From Adiantum capillus-veneris (taxonomy: Eukaryota > Streptophyta > Polypodiopsida > Polypodiales > Pteridaceae), in contig CM043968.1 of the NCBI GenBank assembly GCA_014529385.2, forward strand, positions 26,239,013 to 26,303,012: 64,000 nt of DNA, read 5' to 3'. Position numbers and translations under genes: made by a program. Positions 11,742 to 23,222 of this stretch are shown one piece after another (the stretch's first letter is position 1; every line of letters starts with the position of its first letter). Under the pieces are notes generated by a model. That model saw only the letters and a list, made by a program, of their open reading frames with translations, searched no databases and was not told the origin of the DNA.

Positions 11742-13230
11742 AAGAGAGAGGTAATGTCATAAAAATATAATATCTAACCAACCCAAATGATTTTCTCATA
11801 TTAAACTGATCATTTAATGTGGGAGAATAGACAGGAATAAGGGTTAGAATATAGACATGTGCTTACAGATATATCTCACCACGGAGCCAATAGTAAAGGG
11901 GTCCAAATGAGAGATGGTTTGCCAAAGAGCAAGGCTAACCAATGGAGCTTAAAAGACCTTAGGGTTATCTTCATTAGAGACCTCCAAAGGTTAGTGTTAA
12001 ATGTCCTTTGACCTTAGGTAAGTTAGGATGAGCTTGAGGTGGGAACCCGAACCAAGCTTGAAGTGCTCGTCCTGCTTAATGACTAAGGTGCTTGAGGTGC
12101 TTGTTGTGCCTGATGACTAAGGTGCTTGAGGTGCTTGTCATGCTTGCTGAATAAGATGCTTGAGGTGCTTGTCATGCTTGCCAACTAGGAAGCTTGAGAT
12201 GCTTGTGGGAACATTACCCATGCTTGAGGTGCTTTGTCATGCTTGCTGACCAAGGTGCTTGAGGGTAAGGTGTTCCACAAAGTCAACAAATATCCCTACA
12301 AGGAGGGGGCGAGCCCTAGAAGAGACGGGTAGAGAGAGAACACACACACCCTTACACAAGGCAATCTTGGTACAAAGAAAGCATTTAGGACACTTGTCAA
12401 GCTCCTCTTTATGTTGTCCTCATGGTGTGTCTAAAGCCTATTGGTTGGCCTCCCAAGGGGTCCAATGATAGATTAGTTAGTTTAAATAATTTTTTTAGCA
12501 TTTATCAAGTGCCTCATCTCAAAGGGGAAAGGGGGGCACTTGTCCCAAGGCTACCCTTGTTGCTTGATATGCCCCTTGCAAGTGATTGGCTAGGCCTGGA
12601 GAGGTCCAATGATCTTCAAGCATGAGCTACAAGGGGGGGGTCGACCAAAGCAAGCTAGGGGGTTGCTTGAGGGGTATACTCTCCCACACATAATCATACA
12701 CACTCTCATTGTGTGAAGTGAAAAAAGTGAAAGATCTCCATCTCCTTCTCCAAAGTAGTAGAGAAGTTGAGAGCCTACACCAGCACTCTTGGCTATGGAA
12801 TGCAAATCCAACCAAGAGCCATGTTCCAATGCTTAAGCTTGCCATCTTCTCCATCTTCATTACTATGCTATTATATATGCTAGCAAGAAGAGTGATGATA
12901 TGTGAGGAACTAATTCTTTCTCCTTTGGAATGTTTCTTCTTTATCTTCCCTACCCCTCATTCCCTACTAGCTGTCTCCACCTTTGAAGGTGTTTGAGGCC
13001 TTGGGACTAAGACTTGGGATAGCTAATACTTTTTGCAAAGTTTATGTTATGCTCGTGATGCATGAAGCTTTCCATCTTCATTGCGTCACCTAGGTCACAA
13101 GGAACACAAAGATTGTATTGTACCAAGTCTCTCTTGATGGGAGAATCTATAATACAAATGCCTATTAAAGGGGGGACCGGCTCCACATAAATCCAGTCCT
13201 CAACTGTTGTCATGTTCTCTAAACTCTCTC
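11742..13230 (+). mobile_element. Polypurine tract and probable 3' LTR of Gypsy fragment G0
   Basis: A purine-rich AAGAGAGAGG ends at 11751 and is followed by TGTCATAAAA starting at 11755, the expected PPT-to-LTR junction. A similar TGTCATG start follows the PPT of element G4 at 25962. The right end is not defined: no second LTR copy is present and no clear CA terminus stands out, so 13230 is only where LTR-like character fades. The segment holds a 34-bp minisatellite (12030-12270). Short ORFs inside look accidental. Confidence 0.45.
12030..12270 (+). repeat. 34-bp minisatellite
   Basis: Units of 34 bp at 12081-12114, 12115-12148 and 12149-12182 share the core GGTGCTTGAGGTGCTTGTCA. Degenerate units lie on both sides (about 12030-12080 and 12183-12270, the latter interrupted by a 12-base insert). 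The period matches neither 3 nor a helical repeat exactly, and the units contain no open frame. Confidence 0.85.
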
Positions 13231-13712
13231 TCTTGCAAACGTATTGTTCATGCCAAGTTAACTAAGTACTAGTATTATGTGACCCACGTGTTGCCGCGAC
13301 TACATGTGCGTCAATCGAAGCAACCATTGTTCTTCTTCCCTTCACAGGGAGGGCAAATGTGGGCAAATGCCTAGGATTCTCATGTGAGCTTTTATACCTC
13401 TTTAATACACTTGTGCATCAACCACAACTATAACTACTTTCTAGATGAAAATGTATGACAACACACAAGGTCTAAGTGCCCTCCACATTCACATCAACCA
13501 AGCACAAATCTATCTTTTGGATCAACACTATGTCTACTTTTTCGAGTGTAAGATCGAACAATTAATGAAGTGTAGTTACTCTCCACATTCTTGTGGATTG
13601 ACCAAGGACAAATCTCCTTCTAGTTGGTCATGCCAAGCTCCAACATACTCCTCCTAATCATGGCAAGTTTGTTGCTCCCCCCCCACCCGCACCCCCCCTC
13701 TCCCCTTATCTC

Positions 13713-13716
<4 letters not shown>

Positions 13717-13743
<27 letters not shown>
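13717..13743. repeat. (TG)n microsatellite beside a C-rich tract
   Basis: About 13 TG units preceded by the C-rich segment 13676-13706. Confidence 0.9.
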
Positions 13744-13748
<5 letters not shown>

Positions 13749-14604
13749 AGAATTATCATGTCAATTTGAGGTTTCTTGGTTGGGAATGAATTAAGTAATA
13801 GGCTCCCTTTGCATGATGTCTTGTCTTAACATCCTATGTTTCTCTCTAAGGAGGCAGTGAATTTCGCTTAGGCTAGAGACCACCCCCTCACACAATTGAT
13901 ATGGGACCTTGGTGAGTGGTAGTGGCCCTCTAAATAGACTAATATAGAGTTGGTATCCTTCTTTGGATATAGTGTTTGCATTGAACGATGAATTCTTTAG
14001 ATGCATTAGCATCCCCTCTCATCATCCTAAACAATCAAGGCATTGGTCATGATAGCAATTATCCCATGCTTCTCTCGTTAGTTTTGGTCTTGCATTTGGG
14101 GCATCACATTCGACTAAGTCATCAACTGCTATTTGTTGGCACTTAGGATGCATGTACCAGCCATGACCCAACATGCCAACCTCACACCACATAGTAGAAG
14201 AAGAAACTTTTCCATTGGTACACATAACTGATTTGGTGAGCACTGTGTCGTTTGCTTCTCAAAGGAAGTATTAATGATGGGTGTGTGACCTGGGGACGAC
14301 TGCATGGCTATAACAACTTTGTCTCTATATGTGGATAAATTTCAAAACTTACAGGTTGGATTGCACCCAATCTAGCTAGCATGTACACTTGCATCTACCA
14401 AGACTCGTCGCATGGATGTTAAGGTCTCTTGCAATTGACCATAAGCAGGTTAGTAATATAAGGTGCATATTGTTTGTTTGTGTACATTTGGGCACCATTG
14501 GCACCTTAAAATGTGAGTTAAATGAAAGAAAAAAAGTTCACTCAATCGTTTCTCTTTGCAAGAGTTTTGGGCATCATGCTAAAAGAAAGGGCTTGCTGCA
14601 AAAT

Positions 14605-14622
14605 ACACACACACACACACAC
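14605..14622. repeat. Short (AC)n microsatellite
   Basis: About nine AC units followed by ATGCATG. Confidence 0.85.
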
Positions 14623-15016
14623 ATGCATGTTCTTCATTGAGAGAGAAGACTATATTCAACCATTCACATGCTTGACCTTACCCATATTTTATACCATAGC
14701 AGCCATTTGGCTTAGCTCCCAGTCCCTTAAATGTGAGAAAAAGCATTGAGGCACTACATGGAGGAGAGTCTCTTTTTGTATGCGAATTATATCCCTTAAC
14801 AATTTGAGAGTGCGATCATCATACCCTACATGAGTACTCAATTTTGATCACATCAAACTTGCTTTACCCACATTTTAGCCCATACCATGGCCTACATACC
14901 TGTCTCTCCTAGCCACCTCATGGATTCAACTTGTCAGTGGCCACCCTTATATCCATAGTCTTCAAGCATGTTATATGTTGTACTCTGTCCCATAGGTCAA
15001 TCTGACCTTTAAGGAT

Positions 15017-15018
<2 letters not shown>

Positions 15019-15085
<67 letters not shown>
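15019..15085. repeat. (CT)n microsatellite ending in a C-run
   Basis: About 33 CT units followed by CCCCCCACCCCCACCC, forming one long pyrimidine tract. Confidence 0.95.
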
Positions 15086-15086
<1 letters not shown>

Positions 15087-15230
15087 CCCACCCCCACCCG
15101 CTCCCCTTAACCTTTGAGGTGATATTAAAAGTTATGTCCTCCTCTTGTGGTATAAGTATGTGAGCATGCAAGCCCTTGAGTTCAAGAATTAACGTTCATC
15201 GGCTAAAATTTTTAGGTCTCTTGTGATATT

Positions 15231-15253
15231 CTTCTTCTTCTTCTTCTTCTTCT

Positions 15254-15299
<46 letters not shown>
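15231..15299. repeat. Compound (CTT)n(CT)n microsatellite
   Basis: Roughly nine CTT units pass directly into about 20 CT units, all on the same pyrimidine strand. It looks like successive slippage derivatives of one tract. Confidence 0.95.
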
Positions 15300-15302
<3 letters not shown>

Positions 15303-15440
15303 AACTTGCTATGCAACATGACGACTTGTTGCCAACAATGTTTGGATTGGATAAGATTTGCCTAAACTTAATAGCTGAGAGTTGAGATTAGTCAGTCTCA
15401 AGATTAACATGCCTCAAACCATGTCAGTAGGAAGAAAAAC

Positions 15441-15441
<1 letters not shown>

Positions 15442-15485
<44 letters not shown>
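15442..15485. repeat. (CT)n microsatellite
   Basis: About 22 CT units, the third long CT tract within 500 bases. Confidence 0.95.
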
Positions 15486-15488
<3 letters not shown>

Positions 15489-16458
15489 ATGAATGTCTAG
15501 TTTGTAGTATTAAAATGAATCATGTGAGACGCTAAGAGACTGGTCGTGTGTACTAGCGATTCTGCTTTCTGCCCGGTCATGAGCCGGCTTTTCTGTCTCT
15601 ACCTATCTAATTGTGGTAGTTAAGAGCCTCAAAACAGGAATAGCATTTCACATGGTTGACTTTTGAGGCCCTCTCAATTAGCAGAAACCTGCTCAAGATT
15701 TGTCTCATCACTTAGTCAAATCAAGAATTTATCTTTGAAGCCACCGGTTTTCTTGACTTGCAAACAAAGCTAGAAGGCTATTTAACCGTTCCAAAGTAAC
15801 CAGGCTCTAAATGTAAACAAAATGACCTGGAGGCAGTACTACAATGGAGGCACATGCATGGAGGCAGCTCTACTATAAGAGACTGGAGTCATCACATCTA
15901 GGGGGAGGCAAAGGGCCCGCATTAGGTATGCAACACCAAGGAGGATCCAAATGAGCAAAGGATTGCTAACTCCAAGACCAAGGCCAATACCCTTGATTGG
16001 CAATGATCATCCTCAAATGCAATCACATCAATGTTCTGGAAATATCATTTTTTCAAACATACACAATTGCTTTCCTTTAATTTTTCAAGAGGAAATTTAG
16101 AAAATTAAGTTTATTTTGCATGTTTTTACACTATTTTTCTCTGTTTTGGGGTGGAATTTCTCCTTTTCCCCTTGCCCTCAACCGGCATTTTTGAAATTAA
16201 AAACGGCATGATATTAAGCTGAGACACATTTTTTTCCAAACACTAAATCGAAGAGCCGCCTTGCACCATCGTTGCCGTGAGCACTATAGCAGCAGGCAAT
16301 GCCACATGTCTCCTTGCAGAACCCCTTTTTTCTTGCCTATGTAAGGAAATCAAGATGTGAAAACTCGGGAAAGCTAAAAAGACTAGATGGTCACATTGGA
16401 GCTCTCAACATTGTAACATCCACTGACTGGCCAAAACAAGATGAAGAAAGTGTGGAGA

Positions 16459-16461
<3 letters not shown>

Positions 16462-16524
<63 letters not shown>
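16462..16524. repeat. (CT)n microsatellite
   Basis: About 31 CT units. The flanking frame (16299-16547) reads into the repeat but has no recognisable protein on either side. Confidence 0.95.
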
Positions 16525-16527
<3 letters not shown>

Positions 16528-16955
16528 GTGTCGAGGACCCCAGTTAGGCAAAAATGGAGCTCGTTGGGATCAAGGGTGGCTTACATGCAACGGTAGAGGA
16601 GTAGGTGGATGAGCAAGCGCTTGTGGTGAGTGGGACATGTATTGGATCCGGAGTCTTGACATTCTGGCTACTAGCAGAGGATTGAGGTTGTATAAGAGTG
16701 TGGGGCTCGTGGTGGATCAATTGTTGGTTGTGAGGGGTGTTGATAAAGGAGACTACATGAGGCCTATTGCAGCTACATTTGAGCATTTGTACATGAAGTA
16801 AGTTGTGGGTTGTGTTCATGATCGAGTTTAGGCGACAACAGGGGGGGGGGAGACAATTCTCTATCAAGCGTCAAGGCCAATCAATGGCACTCTCTCTCTC
16901 TCTCTTTCGAACAAAAATAGACACCCACACTCCTCAGCAAGGCTAAATGGGATTG

Positions 16956-16962
16956 CCCCCCC

Positions 16963-17000
<38 letters not shown>
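16956..17000. repeat. C18 run followed by (CT)n
   Basis: Eighteen C residues followed by about 14 CT units. Shorter CT tracts lie at about 16890-16906 and 17070-17090 and a CA tract at about 17091-17103, so four simple tracts cluster in 220 bases. Confidence 0.92.
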
Positions 17001-17294
17001 AAGACCTGTGACACACACGACGGTGACGTAGAAAATAAAACTTGATCTCTCTCCCTCAGACTTGCGATGTTCTCTCTCTCTCTCTCTCTCATACACACAC
17101 ACATGTGCCTGTGTGCGGGTGTTCGTGATAGATCAACTTATCGGTGTGTGATACATTTCGTTGCTCGTTATTTTCCCAAGCTGCGAGTAGAGCCACCCTT
17201 TACAAAAACAAAAGTAATCATCCTTCAAAATTGAAGGTTGGAGTGAAATTCCATGGCCTTGCTAAAGAGTTTAAATAATAATTTAAAAAAAAAA

Positions 17295-17298
17295 ACAC

Positions 17299-17368
<70 letters not shown>
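17295..17368. repeat. Compound (CA)n(AT)n microsatellite
   Basis: A-run, then about eight CA units, then about 27 AT units. This is a self-complementary tract able to extrude as a cruciform. Confidence 0.95.
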
Positions 17369-17370
<2 letters not shown>

Positions 17371-17818
17371 CTAAGTATTGTTACTTTTTGACATAAGTGA
17401 GAAGTCAAAACTAAGTCTTTTCCTTTTCTACCATCACAGGACTTGCTACTTACCCTTCACTAAGTGACATTCCAAACCAAAATGTTTCTTAAGGTTCTTG
17501 AAACGAAGGAGAGAGTGACACATGGATTCTCTCTTCTTCCTTGATATTTTAAGCTCAATTATATATAGTATAGATGTTTATGTTGCTACCATCAATTATG
17601 TTCACCCTCTACGCTCACAAAGTTATCTCACAAAAATGCTTTCTCTAATTTCCTAATTTCGCTAAGTTCATAGGCCATTCCCATTACATCCCTTATGCAC
17701 AAAATTAGAGTACCCTTGAAATTCTTTAAGCAAGGAACTAAAATTAATAATAATTGTAAAAACCAACTATGTGACTGAAGATATGGTGATTTTGACTTCA
17801 TGAGTGCATTTGAAAGGC

Positions 17819-18036
17819 CCAAAAATCCTAGGATCGACTTCGAAGTCACCTCTTTTGGACACCCGAAGAGGGAAAAACGTTAAAAAAAGCCTCCAAAAAT
17901 GGTGTGCCCTCATTGTGCAAATTTAGTGTATGCCTCGCATAGGGAGTACATAACATTTTTGGAGGCTTTTTTTGACGTTTTTTCCTCTTTAGATGTCCAA
18001 AAGAGGAGACATAGGAGTCGATCCTAGGGTTTTTGG
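17819..18036. repeat. 218-bp foldback: 83-bp inverted arms, 52-bp loop
   Basis: The left arm is 17819-17901 and the right arm 17954-18036. Aligning the left arm to the reverse complement of the right gives 73 of 83 matching positions with no gaps. Both arms end in CCAAAAA next to CTAGGATCGACT. Partial pairing continues into the loop. There is no protein frame. The structure fits a foldback/MITE-like element or a recently formed inverted duplication; its transcript would be a near-perfect long hairpin of the kind plant Dicer-like enzymes process. Confidence 0.85.
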
Positions 18037-18039
18037 TTT

Positions 18040-20640
18040 TTAGGGTTTTGTATATTAGATTTTTATGACAAGGGACACCCTTTGTTAGAAACAATCTTTA
18101 CCCTAATATAAACTTGGATGATATTCACCATCTTCTATATATGTATATAAAAGACAATTATTCTTCTAAATTATATGCTTTTTTCTTACTTATATTATGG
18201 AGGATGATACATGGAGGGAAAGTTGTTAATGGAAAGGACCAAACAACTAGTAGGAAGGTTTCTAAAGAGGAGATGAAGAAGGAGGAGCTACATGAAGAAT
18301 CAAAAGCAAACCAAGGAGAGATCTCAAAGCAAGAAGAAAAGCTTGCACCTAAAAGCCTATCTCTTAATAAAAGATCGATACCAAGATTCCACTTCATTCT
18401 CTTTCAGAGAAGAGAAGATTTTTTCAAAGAGTGATATGCTTCAAAGAGATTAGGAGAGCACAAAAGGCACTCATTGTGGAAATTTATAGGCTTCCTTTTT
18501 AGAAACTTTGTAGGCATATTGCTTAACAACTCAAAATAGATATGAGGTTGAACATTTTGCAAAGAGCACATACCATTTTGTAAAAAATTTACAATATCCC
18601 TTTTTGTAAATCAACTTTTGTATAGCTATAAACCCCTTGTGAACAAACATTTGATTATAAATTAAGTAAATACAGGTAAATTTAACCAAAGGCTTTTATT
18701 GTTATAGTTTCATTGTCTCCAAGTAAAGTGTAACTTCCAATATGGTCTTTCAATTTTTGTTGCAATTCTGGCAGTCCTTGGATATGTCTCTGCATGTTTA
18801 GTTTTATCTAATTTTGTTGAAATTATCATGTCAAGACCTAAAGCACAATTCATGCCATCTTTTAGATCTCTACCTAGAGGGCCTAAGAGTTGAGATGATA
18901 AAAATTGGTTCAAAGTATGCCCCTCTAATTTCTCCTCCTCTATGGTCTTCTACTCATCCTGTTTTCTCTTTTTCTTCTTCTCCTTGTTCTTGCTCATAGG
19001 AAATGAGGAAGAGGAGCATGTATCCTTACCCATATTTCTATATGTATTGCCCATTATAAGTGTATATGGGTGATTTTTTAATATTGACTTGAGCTACTTA
19101 TAGTGTTATAAGCAAGGGTGTGACAAGACTGTGGTATGATAGCACTTTGTTTTTTTGACATACAAAAACCATACAATATTGAGGGCATGACATTGAAACA
19201 CCTTTTTCCATCTAACCACAAAAAATCCTTACAAAATGAAAACCAACAAGATGAGACATGTGCACCAATTTTCAAAGTTAATTGTCATTGATATTAAAAT
19301 ATTTGTACAAAATGCCAGTTGTAGAGAACAATTGATACAAACTACCAACATCACTAGCAATAGTGTAGGACTCTAACTAAGGAGTAGTTTAGCTTGGCCG
19401 TAGATGGACAATCCCTTCTGACACTTCTTAGCATAGAAATCTCTTTCAATCCTTATCAAGACATGCAAGCCATATTATAAAAAAGGGAAAGTAAGACTAT
19501 GCCTCATAGAAGCAAAGAATGGTAGAAAGAAGGACATCATTATCTACACACCTTTCCATCTATATTTAAAGCAAATGCTACTAAACAAATTATTTTTGCG
19601 TTGTGTAGATCTTGCCTCATTTAGTGCAATGTGCACATGGATCTTATCTTCAAGGTGGCCATGTGTTCATCATTGTTCATCCACATATCAATGTCCTGGA
19701 ACATGGAAGAATATCCCCTTCTTTGCCAGAGACCCATGAGTTCTCCTTTGTAAATCTCCTCCTAATGGAGCCAAGGCTAGACATCCAAAATTTCCATGGC
19801 ACACTCCACCAATTGCCATTCCTCTATGCTTTAGAGATAGAGATGTGTAAGAATCATAGTAGCACAAAACAAGCAAAAAATATAAAAACCATAAGAGAAC
19901 AATGCCACAAACAACCTAAAGCAAACTAAAAATAATAGTCACCATATGAATCATTACAATTATTTCTCTGTAAAGGAAGATTAGAACTCCCGGTATGAAG
20001 ATGAAGCTCCTTCTGCATGTAAACATTTTCTTGCATCCAGAAAGCCTAAAATGTTTCACTCTTTCTTTCCAACATGACAAGAATTGGTTTTTTGAGGAAT
20101 TTTTTCTTCTCCTACTTTTCTACATTATAGTCAAGCTAACCTTGGCTATGGATGTTGGGATCCACCATTTGTGCTCCTTTAATGTGGCATAGGTGATAAT
20201 GGTTTCAATAAATATGCTAGAGTGTTTAGACCAGGTGCACTCCATTGCTTGAGGAAGATAACACACAGAAGATGAGTGAAGAGAGAAAAGTAGAAAAAGA
20301 AGGGAGAAGAACATGATGGAATGAGGAGAGAGGTGGGAATAGAAGAGAAAAGGAGGCTCTGAGAATATTCAAAAGAGAGGTGGGACTACGAGGGAAAAGA
20401 AGGTCGTAAAAAGATTCAAAAACACTTTTTGATCGATGAACGAGACCTTTTTGAGGTAAAAGGACAAGGTGATGGAAAGTAACCTTAAGGATTTTAAAAA
20501 TCAATTAAAATCATTTTAGAAATCCAAAGTGATTTTAAAAATAAAAGGTTCTGTAATGGAAGCCCTCCTCTCATTGGCCTAGAGCATTCTCTCTCTAAAC
20601 CTTAAAAGGCAAAAAAGAGACCTCAAACTTCCCCTAATGG
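18040..20640. other. Non-coding region, no recognised feature
   Basis: AT-rich DNA. The two longest frames (18114-18434, Lys/Glu-rich, and 19612-19929) have no recognisable domain or codon-use support, and I do not call them genes. No LTR end or tRNA was seen. It ends where copia-3 homology begins. Confidence 0.45.
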
Positions 20641-23222
20641 CTAGTATCAAGGATATTAATGAGCAACTCATTTTTGCAGGTGGTCATTTCTGGCAGTTTC
20701 CTTGTGTAGACTGTTCTTGATGCTTTGCCAGATTCTTACCAGACTTTTGCTAGTACTTGGAGACTTAAGACCCAAGGAAATCCTGATGTTGTCAAGTTTG
20801 ATAGCATTATGCACATTGCTATTGCAAGATTCACTTTCAAAAAAGAACAGGGCTAAACAACGTGCAGTTGAACTTGCTTTTATTGCCACTCATCAAATAA
20901 AAGGTGGTAACAACAATGTAGCCACTTCTCGTGGTTCTTTAGCGAGTGGCAAATCACTTGTTCCTGATGATTCCGCTAGTAGCACCTCATCTTGGAATTC
21001 TAGTGAAAAGATAAAAAACAAGATGCGTTGCCATTATTGCAAAGCTAATGACCACTTGATCACAGTGTCCTAGGCAAAAGAGGCTAAGAATAAAGAGTTT
21101 GGTTCCACTACAAGTGCAACTATTGTAGAATCTTTTGTGAAAGGAGATTGTGATGTTGATGTAGATATAGAGTGGGCATATAGTGCAAAGTGCACTTATG
21201 ATCCTTCTGTTCATGACGCATGTATGTTAGTTGCTATAGATTCACATGTGTGGTACTTTGATAGTGGTTCTACAAAGCACATTGCCTCACATTGTGACTT
21301 GTTTACCTCTCTCGAGTCTGTCCCTCATGAGAATACAACCACTTGTGCCAACAATGCCTCTTATCCGATCTAGGGAATTGGAAAGATTGTGTTGACTGCT
21401 ACAAATGGCAATTCTTTCACACTTGGTGATGGATGACAGAGGTACAATTCATGATCTGAGTTTTGGTGATGAAGTTGTTGCATCTGGAATTTTGTGTCGT
21501 GGGCTGTATAAGCTCACTTTGTATGACAAGTGTGGGAAAAATTTTGCAAATGCAATTGTGGATTCAAAGGCTATTTTAGATACAAAACTTTGGCATGCAA
21601 GTTTTGGGCAACTGAATTTTGCTAGTTTGTTGCATTTGCAAAAACCTGACATGATTGCTTCTTTGCCGCCTCTTGAAGCACCTGTAAAGCATGTTTGTAA
21701 GGCTTTATTTTGGATAATTGTAGTTTTCAAAGTGTCTAAAGGATGGTTCAATTAGGGCTACATGCAGGTTGTAGCTTATGAATAGTGATGTTTGTGGGCC
21801 CATGCAAACTCCGTCCTTGGGCAATTACCTTTACTTTGTGACTTTCATTGATGATTACTCTAGGCATGCATGGGTGTATCCACTTAAATCTAAGTTAGAA
21901 GCATTTACGTGCTTCAAGCAATTTCTGGCTATGGTTGAAAATGTCTCTAAACGTACTATGGGCACCCTCTGTTAAGATCGAGGGGGGGAGTATATGTCTC
22001 ATGAGTTTAACAAGTTGCTTACAGAGGTGGCACAATGTATGGTCAAGATTCAAGCTTTGCCATATTTGTTTTGTCTTGAGGACATCATTTGTGCTACTTA
22101 TGTACTTAACAGGTGTCCTACAAAAGCTTTGTAGTCTATGACTCCTTATGAAGCATGGCATGATAGGAAGCCATCTATTGATCACATGCGCGTTTTTGTG
22201 GAAGTTCAACCTTGTTGTCATGTACTTGAGAATAATGTAAGCTTTGCCTCTTTTTACTGGTGAAAACTTAAATGTAAATTCCAATGAGGCAAATGTATAG
22301 TCTATGGGGGTTTCTAAAGATGCAATGAATTAGCCTATTTTTGATGCAGATGTACATAATGTACTTGATGTATTATGATGTGGAAAGGGTTCAGAATGAG
22401 CAGGCTAAAGGTATGCCAAAATGGCTAGTGCATACTTTGCATGACAGTAAATTGAATGCACCTTTGTCTAGGTTCAGGTTCTTGCCCTGCATCTTATGCA
22501 TCAGATTGTTATGCTTTGGTTGTTTCTAGTTTATGTGATGTGGAGGAACCTCTATCTTTTGATGAAGCTCAAAATTCAAAAAATTGGATGGCTGCCATGC
22601 AATCAAAATATGATGCACTTAAATAAAATGACACATGGACTTTACGTGATTTGTCTCCTGGCAGAAAGGCCATTGGTACAAATTGGGTTTATAAGTTGAA
22701 ACGTAAGTTGAATGGTGAGATTGATCGCTATAAGGCTTGGCTTGTTGCAAAAGTCTATGCAAAACAAAAGGCATAGATTATGAAGAGTTCTTTGCTCCCA
22801 CTTTTTGTATGACTACTGTTTGTTTCCTATGTACATTGGCAGCTCATTTTGTCATTTTGGATGGGTTGTACATCAATCATATATTCTTACCGGTTTCTTG
22901 AATAGTGATATATTTGAAGAAGTTTATGTAACGTAGACTCGCAGAGTTGTCATAAAAGGAAAAGAAGATAAAGTGTGAAAATGTAAGAAAGATTTGTATG
23001 GGTTGAAGCAATCCCCTCATGCTTGGTATAAGAAAGCTAACACTTATTTGGTTAAATGAGGCTTCTGTAGCAGTTCAACAGAAATCACTTTGAATGTGAA
23101 ACGCAAGGATGATGTATTTCTCATTGTTGCTCTATATGTGGATGATATGTTGATCACTGGCCCAAATGAGACACATATTGCTGAATGTAAGAATGATTTG
23201 AATGCTACTTTCAAGATAAAAG
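20641..23222 (+). pseudogene. Copia polyprotein fragment, truncated and decayed (copia-3)
   Basis: Same family as copia-2 at 39626-44749, aligning from its gag mid-region (about 40653) to the reverse transcriptase (about 43580). Visible in order: zinc knuckle CHYCKANDHLITVS with its last Cys lost (21030-21070); protease WYFDSGSTKHIASH (21250); integrase HSDVCGP-like start, then TPSLGNYLYFVTFIDDYSRH (21800-21880); reverse transcriptase LYVDDMLITGP (about 23130). A roughly 100-bp deletion removes the PYTPQQNGVAE integrase segment near 22010, another piece is missing after 22200, and many stops occur. It has no LTR of its own in view. It ends abruptly in the middle of reverse transcriptase, where Gypsy sequence G4 starts. 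Confidence 0.85.

Larger units (their letters stand above)
13240..17818. other. Non-coding, microsatellite-rich region
   Basis: About 4.6 kb with no ORF showing family-like sequence. It is punctuated by at least eight simple-repeat tracts, listed separately. The longer frames here are either Ser-Leu/Arg-Glu shadows of CT repeats or AT-rich noise. I see no tRNA, rRNA or element terminus. Confidence 0.55.

Noticed and set aside
12259-12996. Overlapping small ORFs on both strands in the probable LTR
   Set aside because: Short, without family resemblance, and located in an LTR-like segment.
18114-18434. Lys/Glu-rich 106-residue frame
   Set aside because: Low-complexity, no domain, no homologous copy in the window and no promoter signal.
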